Shown here: piece after piece, positions 50,736 through 59,639 of the stretch | Layout: the number at the start of each line of letters is the position of its first letter | Position numbering within the stretch: position 1 is the first letter of the stretch | Source of the DNA: UBA1573 sp034005165 | Lineage (GTDB): Bacteria; Pseudomonadota; Alphaproteobacteria; Micavibrionales; Micavibrionaceae | Direction: 5' to 3' | Assembly (NCBI GenBank): GCA_034005165.1 | Contig: JAVEVE010000007.1 | Location: forward strand, 39,768-103,767 | DNA: 64,000 bases | Program-made: the position numbers and the translations under genes | The notes under the pieces: model-generated | Databases searched by the model: none | What the model was told of the DNA's origin: nothing | Seen by the model: the letters and a program-made list of their open reading frames with translations, nothing else

Positions 50736-53700
50736 TTAGCGAAAATTCCCTGCGACACGGTCACGTGCGTCTATCGCAAGATCCATGGCTTCAGCTCGGC
50801 CTTCATGCGCAAATGTCGAGGCAATTCCTTTACCATAGGTAAATAAAACCGACGCGGAACTGGAACTACCCTGCCCGACACACGCGATTTCGTAGGATTT
50901 GCTGATATCTGCATTCTGCGCCTTGGTTTGAGATGGCACAGCAGCAAACTCCCCCTGACATCTTGACTTTGCACGCTCAAGATACTGGCTGACTATATCA
51001 TTAAACGCGGAGGCATTCGGAACGCGGCGCATTTCAACGCTCCCGTAGAGGCTCTGGGTTTTCCAGCTATAGGCTTTATAATTTTCTGATTTTGCCCCTG
51101 CTGCAACTTCGCTAATGCTTCCAACAACAGGAATTCCAGCTGTAACTAGAAAGTTTTTGTAATCGGAGCCGCTCGGAAAAGCAGGCCCTGCATATTTTGT
51201 ACTAGCAGGTGTTGGTACAATTTGAGTTTCAGCTCCAACAGACGGCGCGACATAGGAGGCTTGTTGAGCCAACGCTTTGCTATTCTGTTGTTGAATTGAT
51301 CTAATCTGTGCCTCAAGCTGAACGATCTTTGCCTGATCTTTGGCTATCTGCGACTGAAGATTTACAACAGTTGCGCTACCAGTTTCCTGACTTGTCGACA
51401 TACGGGACTGTAATTGTGCAACCTGCCCTTGCAACTGGATTATTTTTGCTTCACTTTCGCCCAACTCTCTACTTTTACCGACCAAGTCCTCTTTCAAGGT
51501 TGCAATCAGTGCATCATTCGATTTCTCAGATGCTTTGGCCTCTTGAATTTGCAGAGTCATATTTTCTGCTGCCTTCAATCGACTCTCCAAAGATGCCAGT
51601 TTAGCGTTCCGCTCATCCAGTTGAGCCTTCAGAACATTCAATTCTGCATTCTTTTTTGAAATCGCATCCTGCGTGGATTGAGCTATTTGTTCTTGCTGTT
51701 TTTTATCGACTTCTATCGCAACGGATTGCTGCTTCAGAGCCAATACCTGAGACTCGAGGCCTGATATAGTTAGCGTTTTTTGTTCCAGAGAAGCTTCAAG
51801 TCGTGCAATTTTATCATTCAACTCTCCACTTTGAGAGGAGGTGCTTTGCTGAAGTCCGGACAGTTTTGACTGTGCCGCGACCTTATCCGACTCAAGATCA
51901 GAAATCTGATTTCTCAGAGCTTGAATTTGTGTGGCGTTTTCAGATTGTAACCCTGATAGTTTTGATTGAGCCGTAGCTTTTTCAGCTTCAAGGCTGGCAA
52001 TCTGTGCTTTCAGGGTTTGAATTTGCGAGGTATTTTCAGACTGTAGCCCCGATAATTTTGATTGTGCGGCTTCTTTCTCTGAAACAGCATAATTCAATCT
52101 TTGTTCTATATCCCCTATCTGTTTTTTGAGAATTGCAATTTGCTGCTCTTGCTCCTCAGATGGTTTAGAAGCAGCTTGAGTGAGCTGAGCCTGTAAATCA
52201 GTAATCAGTGTTTCTTTTGCTTTAAGCTGATCTTCCAGAGCGTTCAATTTGGCAATTTGGGCGCTGTCAGCAATATTCGGATCAAAAAGCATTGCCTCAA
52301 TTTCTTTTTTTTCGGCGGTACATTTCAAGCGCTCGTCTTCGAGCAACGCGCCAAGCCTACGGATTTCTCTCTGACTCTCTTGATAACGACGTGTCGCTTG
52401 CTCTAAATCCCAGCTACCACCTACAGTCTTTATTTGAGCCTGCTCCCCTTCCTTTTGAAGTTTATCAAAATTTGTTTGAAGGGCCGACTTTTCACCATTC
52501 AAGGTTTCTATTTGTATTTTGAGTGATCTGATCTCTTTATGCAGCTCTGTATCATCTCCGGCGCGAGAAGACATCTGGGAAATAGTCTTTGGTTGCTGAG
52601 CCGTAACAGTCAACTCGTTTACTTGCGCTTTCAAAGACGTATTCTCGGAAGATAGTTTTGCAAGTCTATCTTGCAGTTCTTTAGCAGCAGCGTCATCGCC
52701 GTTCGCGCTCTCCATCATTTGGGACAATCTGGCTGTTTGTTGCTCCAATTGGGCAATTGTAGTTTTCAGATCAGAGTTCTCCTTCTGAAGAGAGGCAATT
52801 TTTTGATCAAATGCACTAGTGTCATTTTTTGCACTGGACGCAGATGTTGCTGTGGCTATGTCCAACTGGTTTTTCAGCGTTGTATTTTCAGCTTTTAGTG
52901 CTTCAAGCTGCCTAGATAAACGATTTGCTTCACTTTTAGCTGACTCGATTTCTAAAGCTGATTTCGAAGCTACACTGGTCGACTCACCACTTTTGGATTT
53001 CATTGTTTCAAGGCTCATTTCCAATTCGTTGACTTTGGATTTGAGTTGCGCATTTTCATTCTGGGCTGATGCCAGTTTTTCTTTTACTTCGCTAACAGCA
53101 GCCCCTTGAGCCTGAGAGATCTGGTTCTCGAAACTTTGGCGAGATTCAGAAAGAGCTCTCTTTAACTGCGCATTTTCAATCGTCAAATCCTGAATCTGAC
53201 GATCAAGAGCGGCATTATTGATAGGTTGCACTTGCGGAACTGATTTTGCAGCACTTTGAATTTTTTCAGGGGCTTCAACAGGCTGCGCTTCAACCTGAAT
53301 AACGGGAGCCGATGTTTCCAGAGACGAGATAGGCTCTGCCCCCATGGATGGCTTAGGACGGGCAGCTAACAATCCTTCAATGCTTGGCGCATTACTCGCA
53401 ACATTAACGAGTTGTGGATTTGCGTTTGCTAATGGGGAAGCGGTTTCAGAAGATGGTTGAACTGGAATCGGTGCATTTCCACGCAAGCCTGACAAGCAGG
53501 TCATCAATTCGGCGCGACCTTCCTTAAAGCGATCTGTAGAAAAGGATAAGTCTTTCCCAGAAAAAGATACTGCAAGTTTCTCACTCGTCTCAAGGGCTTT
53601 TAGAAAATCTTCGTCACGTCCGAGGTTGATGACAGCGACCTGTGGTGATTGAGGAGAAACATTAAATTTTTCAGCCTTGGCCTTTCCGGCTTTCAGGGTG

Positions 53701-53990
53701 ATGGCTTCTTGTGCGCTTTCGGAAAAAGCAGGCGATTGAAAATCAAGAGCAAGAGAATATTCTCCAGCAACGCTCCGCGCTATGCTCAGAATTGCATTGT
53801 TATCGTATTTTTGAGCCATTGTACAATAGTTGCCTTGCGTGATGCTCGCGACACGACTAACTGACCACGAAGACTTTGCTGAGACTGATTGAGCAGCATA
53901 AGCGGATGTATTTGGCATCACAAAGGCGGTACACCCCAAAAATCCTAACAATAACGCAGATGAGATGTTGGTTTTTTGTGAACGGGGCAT
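50736..53990 (-). CDS. Exported 1084-residue coiled-coil protein with internal repeats
   Basis: Starts with a signal peptide (MPRSQKTNISSALLLGFLGC and an Ala-rich site YAAQSV), so it is periplasmic or outer-membrane associated. Residues about 38-175 form a compact domain with SSWSVSRVASITQGNYCTMA, somewhat like invasion-associated (IalB-like) proteins, which is only an impression. Residues about 265-930 are nearly all coiled coil, rich in Ala, Gln, Glu, Leu and Lys, including a 32-residue repeat three times. A C-terminal domain (YKNFLVTAGIPVVGSISEVA, with Cys pairs) ends it. Neighbour is the TcpQ-domain protein; function unknown. Confidence 0.83.
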   Translation of the reverse strand: MPRSQKTNISSALLLGFLGCTAFVMPNTSAYAAQSVSAKSSWSVSRVASITQGNYCTMAQKYDNNAILSIARSVAGEYSLALDFQSPAFSESAQEAITLKAGKAKAEKFNVSPQSPQVAVINLGRDEDFLKALETSEKLAVSFSGKDLSFSTDRFKEGRAELMTCLSGLRGNAPIPVQPSSETASPLANANPQLVNVASNAPSIEGLLAARPKPSMGAEPISSLETSAPVIQVEAQPVEAPEKIQSAAKSVPQVQPINNAALDRQIQDLTIENAQLKRALSESRQSFENQISQAQGAAVSEVKEKLASAQNENAQLKSKVNELEMSLETMKSKSGESTSVASKSALEIESAKSEANRLSRQLEALKAENTTLKNQLDIATATSASSAKNDTSAFDQKIASLQKENSDLKTTIAQLEQQTARLSQMMESANGDDAAAKELQDRLAKLSSENTSLKAQVNELTVTAQQPKTISQMSSRAGDDTELHKEIRSLKIQIETLNGEKSALQTNFDKLQKEGEQAQIKTVGGSWDLEQATRRYQESQREIRRLGALLEDERLKCTAEKKEIEAMLFDPNIADSAQIAKLNALEDQLKAKETLITDLQAQLTQAASKPSEEQEQQIAILKKQIGDIEQRLNYAVSEKEAAQSKLSGLQSENTSQIQTLKAQIASLEAEKATAQSKLSGLQSENATQIQALRNQISDLESDKVAAQSKLSGLQQSTSSQSGELNDKIARLEASLEQKTLTISGLESQVLALKQQSVAIEVDKKQQEQIAQSTQDAISKKNAELNVLKAQLDERNAKLASLESRLKAAENMTLQIQEAKASEKSNDALIATLKEDLVGKSRELGESEAKIIQLQGQVAQLQSRMSTSQETGSATVVNLQSQIAKDQAKIVQLEAQIRSIQQQNSKALAQQASYVAPSVGAETQIVPTPASTKYAGPAFPSGSDYKNFLVTAGIPVVGSISEVAAGAKSENYKAYSWKTQSLYGSVEMRRVPNASAFNDIVSQYLERAKSRCQGEFAAVPSQTKAQNADISKSYEIACVGQGSSSSASVLFTYGKGIASTFAHEGRAEAMDLAIDARDRVAGNFR
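51780..52067 (-). repeat. Three tandem 96-bp repeats inside the coiled-coil gene
   Basis: Three in-frame units of exactly 96 bases (52067-51972, 51971-51876, 51875-51780) encode 32-residue repeats each beginning AQSKLSGLQ. Units one and two are nearly the same throughout (ENTSQIQTLKAQIASLEAEK against ENATQIQALRNQISDLESDK); the third has diverged after the first nine residues. Such units can change copy number by slippage or recombination without breaking the frame. Confidence 0.9.
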
Positions 53991-54050
53991 AATCGTCTCC
54001 GGAAATAAAGTATAATGGGAATGTTAATTTGTTATGAGTATTCTAAAGCC

Positions 54051-55181
54051 TTACATAGAAGAAGCAACGTCAGTCTTGATGACCAACACTTTTTCTCCGG
54101 TCGGTGCAACAAACATTTGCCCTACAGGACGAACCTTTTGTCCCTCATACTGACTAAGGGCGCTGTAAACAGCTTCTTCAAAAGACCCTTTTTGAGATAC
54201 AGATTCTTTCAAAGCATAGTTGTTTTCAGCTTGCCAGATCACTTTTGCTCCAGCGTCTTCAGCCCAAACATCCAGAACTTCAGCCAAAGGCGCCCCTGAG
54301 AGACCAAACCATCTGGTCTCTCCTTCTTTTGAAACCGGAGCTTTCGGCTCAAAAACAGAAGACAGGCTCATGCTGCCTGTCTCCTTCTTTTGAGGCTCAT
54401 CAGGAACCGGTAAATTCGTCGTTATTGAGGAGGCCGGAGTCATCATGACAGGATTCATTCCCTCTGAACGAAACTGCGAGTGCAGTTCTTTTTCTCCGCT
54501 TTGTTTCAGGAGCATATTAACAGCATCCTGAAATTTCCCAACGTAAGAAAATTCTTTTGACAGTGTCGGTGCGTCTGATGAAGCCCACATCAAATCAACA
54601 TTCTGACGCTCTGCCCAACGGCGCAAAACATCACGAACATTTTCGCCTTTTCGTGCACGCCAGCTTTCAACAACGTTGGCCTTTGAAGCTGTGTATGTCG
54701 ATACAGATGCGGCAGGCTGGCTGCTGATTACTGTCAGTTGAACAGGCTTTTCTTGAGGGATATCAGATCCGGCGGCAGGGGCTATGTCTTGTGGGGCCAC
54801 TGGCTGGGCAACAGGGGCAACAGCTTGTTGCGCTAGCACAGGAGTTGCCGCAGCTGGTTGAGGTTGTTCGTTGCCGTATTTTGCACGAACAGAGTCAGGA
54901 ACATAATGCTCTTCAAAAACTTTTAAAGCAGGGGCATCTGCATCAATTCCTTTTGCTACATTGTAATCTGCCGCAGTCGGGACCTCGGAAACATTGGTGA
55001 TAACCAACGGGCTTGCCACCGAACCATTAGAGGAGGAAAGACCAGAAACTGACGGCATGGCCGCGGTAGGAGCGGATGCTTTGTTTGCTCCTGTCAATTC
55101 GAAACCTGCTTGAGCCTGAGGGGCAAATGCCAAGGTTGTTGTTGCGATCAAAGCGCAAGCAAATTTATGAAAAACTCTCAT
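54051..55181 (-). CDS. Exported protein with two TcpQ/secretin-N-like domains
   Basis: About 376 residues with a signal peptide (MRVFHKFACALIATTTLAFA, cleavage after AQA). An Ala/Pro/Gln-rich linker follows, then two copies of a short domain of the TcpQ/PilL-N type, one around WRARKGENVRDVLRRWAERQ with LMWASSDAP and KFQDAVNMLLKQSG, the other around WFGLSGAPLAEVLDVWAEDA with VIWQAENNY and SFEEAVYSALSQYEG. In type IV pilus and conjugation systems such domains sit beside secretins. The start is ATG 55181, with AAAGG before it; the TTG 18 bases earlier is weaker. No pilin or secretin is in the window. Confidence 0.78.
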   Translation of the reverse strand: MRVFHKFACALIATTTLAFAPQAQAGFELTGANKASAPTAAMPSVSGLSSSNGSVASPLVITNVSEVPTAADYNVAKGIDADAPALKVFEEHYVPDSVRAKYGNEQPQPAAATPVLAQQAVAPVAQPVAPQDIAPAAGSDIPQEKPVQLTVISSQPAASVSTYTASKANVVESWRARKGENVRDVLRRWAERQNVDLMWASSDAPTLSKEFSYVGKFQDAVNMLLKQSGEKELHSQFRSEGMNPVMMTPASSITTNLPVPDEPQKKETGSMSLSSVFEPKAPVSKEGETRWFGLSGAPLAEVLDVWAEDAGAKVIWQAENNYALKESVSQKGSFEEAVYSALSQYEGQKVRPVGQMFVAPTGEKVLVIKTDVASSM

Positions 55182-55304
55182 TTCTCTGTGACCTTTCAAA
55201 TCTGAGCAAAAAGCAATTATTTTTGTAAACGCTAATTACATAGCGCAGAAAAATTTTGGCTGCAATCTTATTAGGCAAGAGAGTGGCGGATATCCCTGAA
55301 TATT

Positions 55305-56436
55305 TTAGGAAATATCTTCAATCGGTCCGGACCCACCATCCCCAAGTTTAGAGGCCAGAGACGCATGCATAAAATCATCCAGATCCCCGTCCAGAACCAC
55401 TTGGGCATCCGTACGTTCCTGACCTGTCCTAAGGTCCTTAATCATTTGATATGGCTGCAAAACATAGGATCGAATCTGGTGCCCCCAGCCAATTTCTGTT
55501 TTTGAGCCATAATTAGCATCACTGGCGGCCTCCCTAATCTGCAATTCCCGTTCATATAGGCGCGCTTTCAACATTTCCATGGCAGCTGCACGGTTTTGGT
55601 GTTGAGAGCGTTGGGCCTGACACTGAACAACAATCCCCGTCGGGTTGTGGGTGATCCGTACAGCAGAATCTGTTCTATTCACGTGCTGACCTCCCGCCCC
55701 ACTCGCTCTGAACGTGTCAACCCGTAGGTCTTTTTCCAGTATTTCAATATCGATGTTGTCATCTACAACAGGGGAAACCGCGACGGATGCAAAGCTGGTG
55801 TGGCGCCTAGCATTCGAATCAAATGGCGAAATCCTCACCAGCCGGTGCACTCCGCTTTCGTGCTTCAACCACCCATAGGCTTGCAGACCTTCTATTTTGA
55901 GCGTTGTTGATTTTATACCCGCTCCATCCCCTTCAGTTTCATCCAGATAGGAAACTTTATATCCGTGAGATTCAGACCAGCGCACATACATGCGGAGAAG
56001 CATTCCCGCCCAGTCGCACGCTTCCGTCCCACCTGCTCCCGCATTAACCTCGAGATACGCATCATTTTCGTCAGCTTCTCCGGATAGCAGGCTTTTTAGC
56101 TGTAATTTTTTTGCTTCTTTCGCCAACACTTTGATCTGATTGCAAGATTCGCTAACCAGCTCGTCATCCCCCTCAGCTTCGGCCAATTCGATCATCTCGA
56201 TATTGTCCTTCAAGGTTGCCTCAACAGATCGCACCTCTGCGATCCGTTGTTCGAGGCGGTTCTTTTCTTTCATCAAAGTCTGGGCTTTTTCCGCATCTTC
56301 CCATAGTTTTGGGTCTGCGGAGATGGCATTTAGCTCATCAAGTCTGGATAGGGCCACATTCCAGTCAAAGATGCCTCCGCAGCAGCTGGAGAGCATACTC
56401 GATTTCATCAACCAAATTCTGAATATCAGCGCGCAT
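55305..56436 (-). CDS. prfB: Peptide chain release factor 2, with programmed +1 frameshift
   Basis: Release factor for UAA and UGA. The gene starts at ATG 56436 (GGAAGAG before it), reads 23 codons (MRADIQNLVDEIEYALQLLR and RHL), meets an in-frame TGA, and continues after a +1 shift by skipping T56367, giving about 376 residues. The body has the RF2 specificity motif RISPFDSNARR (SPF), the GAGGQHVNRTDSAVRITH catalytic loop, and DFMHASLASKLG near the C-terminus. The 368-codon frame alone would start at an unlikely TTG and lacks the true N-terminus. The downstream gap of about 105 bases precedes the TcpQ-like gene. Confidence 0.95.
56364..56378 (-). promoter_or_regulatory. RF2 programmed +1 frameshift site
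   Basis: On the minus strand the order is GGAGG, CAT, CTT, TGA, C. This is the canonical arrangement: an internal Shine-Dalgarno-like GGAGG three bases before the CTT slip codon, then a TGA followed by C. Low RF2 lets the ribosome slip +1 at CTT and read GAC; high RF2 ends translation at TGA, so RF2 limits its own synthesis. Position and spacing match the E. coli site (AGGGGG TAT CTT TGA C). Confidence 0.95.
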
Positions 56437-56496
56437 TGCGTTCTCTTCCCTTATAGAATCGGTTTTGACCGAAATGTTTCCGTTCCAGCATTCAGC

Positions 56497-57078
56497 CTAG
56501 GCGGCTTCCTGCTGGCCTTCGTCATCTCCATTATACTGATCATAGGAGAAGTTTATAAAGCCCGCTGTCAGTTCATCTTTGTTTTCTTCCGAGAACGGGC
56601 CGGAAAACAGATTGTGATGGATGACTGGTGCATTTTCAGACCATACGCCACCCTTTTCGGACACTTTTGCGTGGCAATCTTCAGAACCGGCGACCATAAC
56701 CCCCTGCAAGAGGCCCAAATCAGCCAAAAGTCCGGCAGAGTTTCCGAGGCACATCACGGGCTTGTACGCCGCCATAAAACCTCCAATGAATCTCTTGGTG
56801 TGGGCGGTTGTTATCAATTTATCGTGGCTACGTACGCCGCCCGGAATAACTAGGATGTCATAATCTGCAGCCAGAGCATCAGAAATATGCTTGTCTACCG
56901 GATGGTTCAACCCCCAGGTTGCTCCTCTCCAGCCATTAACAAGTGAGTTTTCAACGCTTACAATGCTCGGTTTGCCGCCTGCTTCCAGGATAGCTCTTTG
57001 AAATGTTGTCATTTCGATTTCGTTAAATCCGTTACCAACCAAGATGGCCGCGTTCATTCCTGCAAGCGGTTTGCTCAT
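56497..57078 (-). CDS. DJ-1/PfpI family protein
   Basis: A 193-residue DJ-1/PfpI/YhbO-type protein. It has AAILVGNGFNEIEMTTFQRA, YDILVIPGGVRSHDKL, and the nucleophile elbow KPVMCLGNSAGLLADLG, where the Cys is in place but the usual C-H-G reads C-L-G. The acidic neighbour of the Cys (Glu in GFNEIE) is present. A Glu/Asp-rich tail ends QQEAA. In this family roles range from glyoxalase/deglycase to chaperone and the exact role here is open. It lies upstream of prfB on the same strand with 60 bases between them. Confidence 0.83.
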   Translation of the reverse strand: MSKPLAGMNAAILVGNGFNEIEMTTFQRAILEAGGKPSIVSVENSLVNGWRGATWGLNHPVDKHISDALAADYDILVIPGGVRSHDKLITTAHTKRFIGGFMAAYKPVMCLGNSAGLLADLGLLQGVMVAGSEDCHAKVSEKGGVWSENAPVIHHNLFSGPFSEENKDELTAGFINFSYDQYNGDDEGQQEAA

Positions 57079-57607
57079 TCGTTCACACTCCTTATGAAAA
57101 TAATGTTGCGTTTTCGTTTGTTTTTCTTACTTATTCTTTAGCGGTCTTTTCAAAACCAATCCGAATCCTGTCTGTTTCTAGCATCTTTGTTACGGATGTT
57201 TGCGCAGGCACTCCTAAGGGAGACTTTAAAAGGCGAATCATTTATGACAATGCCTTTTGGGGTGGGTCGTAAAATGTTCTATTCGGCTCTAAAAGTCAAG
57301 AAAAGTTTTATAGTTTTTTTCAATTCTCTCTCAGATAAAATTTTCACAGAAGAATCCTGTAATTTTTAGATATAGCTCATCCCCTATCGCAATCTCCTCT
57401 TCGCCACACTTGCCTTTCATCATCTCACCCCCCATTAATCCTACCAACTGCAAAGATCGCTCTGAAAGTAAGAAAACATCTTTAAAAACATAAAATTAAG
57501 GAAAAAGCACCTTTACAACCCCGTATTTTCCCTTGTAAAAACTACAGACACCTAGAGATTCTGTTTCTCGGCGTTTTTAAAGAATTAGGTTTTAAGGAGC
57601 ACTCTAA
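57079..57607. other. Gene-free divergent promoter region (529 bases)
   Basis: AT-rich stretch between the DJ-1 gene and the OmpA-type lipoprotein gene. It has T/A tracts, an AAGGAG eight bases before the lipoprotein start, and no credible coding frame: the one 60-codon frame has no ribosome site and begins with a weak codon. No tRNA fold or clear hairpin was found. A long mRNA leader or small RNA could be present but I see no firm sign. Confidence 0.6.
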
Positions 57608-58516
57608 ATGAAAACTTTGCGCGGTATCCCATTTCTGGCGCTGATTGCAGCAACATCTCTTGTTGCCGTTGGTTGTACAGGATTTAAAAGTCAATCCGAA
57701 GTCGACGCTTTAAATGAAGCACAGGCTGTCGGTAGCCCATTCACCCAAGCTCTGGCTTCAGAGTATAGAGATATGGCGAACCGCGAACAGAACGTAATGT
57801 TCGATTATCCCGATGCTTTGCACTTTGCTCGCAAAGGCTTGGCAGCTTCTGCCGGTGAAGTTGTTCTCCCTGAGCCTGTATCCGACTGGAACCTTAAACC
57901 TGAACATGTAGAGGAACTGTCTTCTGCTCGCTCCAAATTGGTAATGGCACTGGATCGCGGCGCTCGTGAAGCAAACCCATCTGTTGCAGCTGTTGCTCAA
58001 GCCCGTTTTGACTGCTGGATCGAACAACAAGAAGAAAACTGGCAAAAAGAGGATATCTCCGGATGTAAAGCACAGTTTCTTGAAGCTCTGAATACATTGG
58101 GTGGCGATCTCGCCCCTCCTCCTGAAGATGTTATGCCTCCGATAACAGCCGAAGCGCCACCTGTTGCCCCTATGGCTCCAGAAGACGCAAAGTATCTAGT
58201 CTTCTTTGACTTTGACTCCTCTAAAGTTGATGTCGGTGGATCCAGTGTTCTGGACTCTGTTGCTACAGAGATCAAAAAACAAAACATCTCCGCAATCAAT
58301 GTTATCGGCTATACCGATACATCAGGCTCGAAACAGTACAACAAACGTTTGTCAGCTAAACGCGCAAACGCTGTACGTGATGGCCTTATTTCCCGTGGTG
58401 TTGACGCTTCTATGCTAAAGATCGACAGTAAAGGCGAAGAGAACCTGATGGTTCCAACTGCTGACGAAGTCAGAGAGCCTGCAAACCGTCGTACCGAGAT
58501 TACTTTTGAAAAGTAA
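57608..58516 (+). CDS. OmpA-family outer-membrane lipoprotein
   Basis: A 302-residue lipoprotein with signal MKTLRGIPFLALIAATSLVA and lipobox AVGC near residue 23. A helical middle region (about residues 30-160) with one internal Cys pair is followed by a Pro-rich linker (LAPPPEDVMPPITAEAPPVA) and a C-terminal OmpA peptidoglycan-binding domain (VFFDFDSSKVDVGGSSVLD, VIGYTDTSGSKQYNKRLSAK, RRTEITF). It is Pal-like in build but longer than Pal and has no tol genes nearby. AAGGAG lies before the ATG. A terminator follows. Confidence 0.9.
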   Translation: MKTLRGIPFLALIAATSLVAVGCTGFKSQSEVDALNEAQAVGSPFTQALASEYRDMANREQNVMFDYPDALHFARKGLAASAGEVVLPEPVSDWNLKPEHVEELSSARSKLVMALDRGAREANPSVAAVAQARFDCWIEQQEENWQKEDISGCKAQFLEALNTLGGDLAPPPEDVMPPITAEAPPVAPMAPEDAKYLVFFDFDSSKVDVGGSSVLDSVATEIKKQNISAINVIGYTDTSGSKQYNKRLSAKRANAVRDGLISRGVDASMLKIDSKGEENLMVPTADEVREPANRRTEITFEK

Positions 58517-58539
58517 TCCATGGCTATAGATTAAGAATT

Positions 58540-58572
58540 AAGCCGACCATAAGGTCGGCTTTTTCTTTTTTT
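58540..58572 (+). terminator. Rho-independent terminator after the OmpA-type gene
   Basis: AAGCCGACC / GGTCGGCTT stem of 9 bp around ATAA, followed by a long T-rich tract with one C. It starts 24 bases past the stop. Confidence 0.93.
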
Positions 58573-58629
58573 ATTTCCTACACATTCAATTTGTCCGGAC
58601 CTCAATGCACATAGGCCTCAATCCGTTTT

Positions 58630-59583
58630 TTAAATATCCTCGGGATTGAAATCGAAGTTCTTGTTACAGAACTCGCATGTCATGGCTATTTTTCCATCAA
58701 CTGTTGCGTGCTCCAAATCATCTTTCGAGAGAAGAGCAAGAATGGATTGTAACTTTTCAGGGCTGCATCTGCACCCCTTTTTGATTGGTTGGGGGTCATA
58801 AACGCGCACGCCCTCTTCATGAAATAATCTGTACAACAATGTTTCATCATGGAGTTTTGGGTCCAATAATTCTTCTTTGGTACAGGTTTCCAACAGAATT
58901 TTTGCCCTGTTCCAGTTTTCAGGAACAGGCTTGTGATCTTGTGGAATCTTCTCATGTTCCGGGATATGTTGAAGCATAACTGCGCCGGCACGCCATGTTC
59001 CATTGGCGTCTTTCTCAACAGCCATTTTAATTGCAGTTCCGATTTGTTCGGATTGATCAAAATAATGATGAATGGACTCTTCAAGACTGGAGCCTCTCAG
59101 CTCAACGATTCCCTGATAGCGCTCCATATATTCGCCCTGATCGACTGTGAATGCCAAATAACCGTTCTTGATAAGATCCCCTATTTTTGGGTCGGGATTT
59201 GTCTTCAAAAACTCTTCGAGAGCGTCTGCATCACATCCTCCCGTTCCACGTGCATCTCCTTCCGATGTAACATCAGAAACCAGACGATAGATCGGCCCTT
59301 CCCCTTGCGCTTGCAGGATAAAAATCCCCTCATACTTCAGCATCGAGGACAATAGAACCGATAAAGTAACCGTTTCAGCCACCAAAGTTGCCACTTTTTC
59401 AGGATAGGGATGAGGATCAATAATCTGATTGAGTACACTTCCCAATCGGATGATACGGCCGCGCAAATTTGCTCGTTCCAAATCGAATGTCAGGTATCTG
59501 CTGTCATCAGGTATCGGAAAATTGATGATTTCCGCTGAACCGTCTTTATTGGCTATATTGTTGGTATCCGTCTCGTCATTCAT
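58630..59583 (-). CDS. hslO: Hsp33 redox-regulated chaperone
   Basis: Holdase chaperone switched on by oxidation. About 317 residues. The N-terminal domain has FDLERANLRGRIIRLGSVLN and LLSSMLKYEGIFILQAQGEG; the C-terminal zinc site is GCRCSPEKL (C-x-C) and MTCEFCNKNF (C-x-x-C), the four cysteines that release zinc on oxidation. I set the start at ATG 59583 (MNDETDTNN); the frame is open to a TTG nine codons earlier. It is the only gene in its transcription unit, 56 bases from the ABC permease. Confidence 0.94.
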   Translation of the reverse strand: MNDETDTNNIANKDGSAEIINFPIPDDSRYLTFDLERANLRGRIIRLGSVLNQIIDPHPYPEKVATLVAETVTLSVLLSSMLKYEGIFILQAQGEGPIYRLVSDVTSEGDARGTGGCDADALEEFLKTNPDPKIGDLIKNGYLAFTVDQGEYMERYQGIVELRGSSLEESIHHYFDQSEQIGTAIKMAVEKDANGTWRAGAVMLQHIPEHEKIPQDHKPVPENWNRAKILLETCTKEELLDPKLHDETLLYRLFHEEGVRVYDPQPIKKGCRCSPEKLQSILALLSKDDLEHATVDGKIAMTCEFCNKNFDFNPEDI

Positions 59584-59639
59584 GGGGCTCTTATACCTGT
59601 AATCTCCCAAAAATCCAACCGTTAAAGTCCTCTATCCCA

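Noticed and set aside
56364..56436. prfB as a pseudogene or a sequencing frameshift
   Set aside because: The stop lies in an exact RF2 recoding site with GGAGG at the right distance, CTT slip codon, and TGA followed by C.
57187..57369. A 60-codon frame in the gap before the OmpA-type gene
   Set aside because: It lacks an acceptable start and ribosome site, and its composition is that of AT-rich intergenic DNA.
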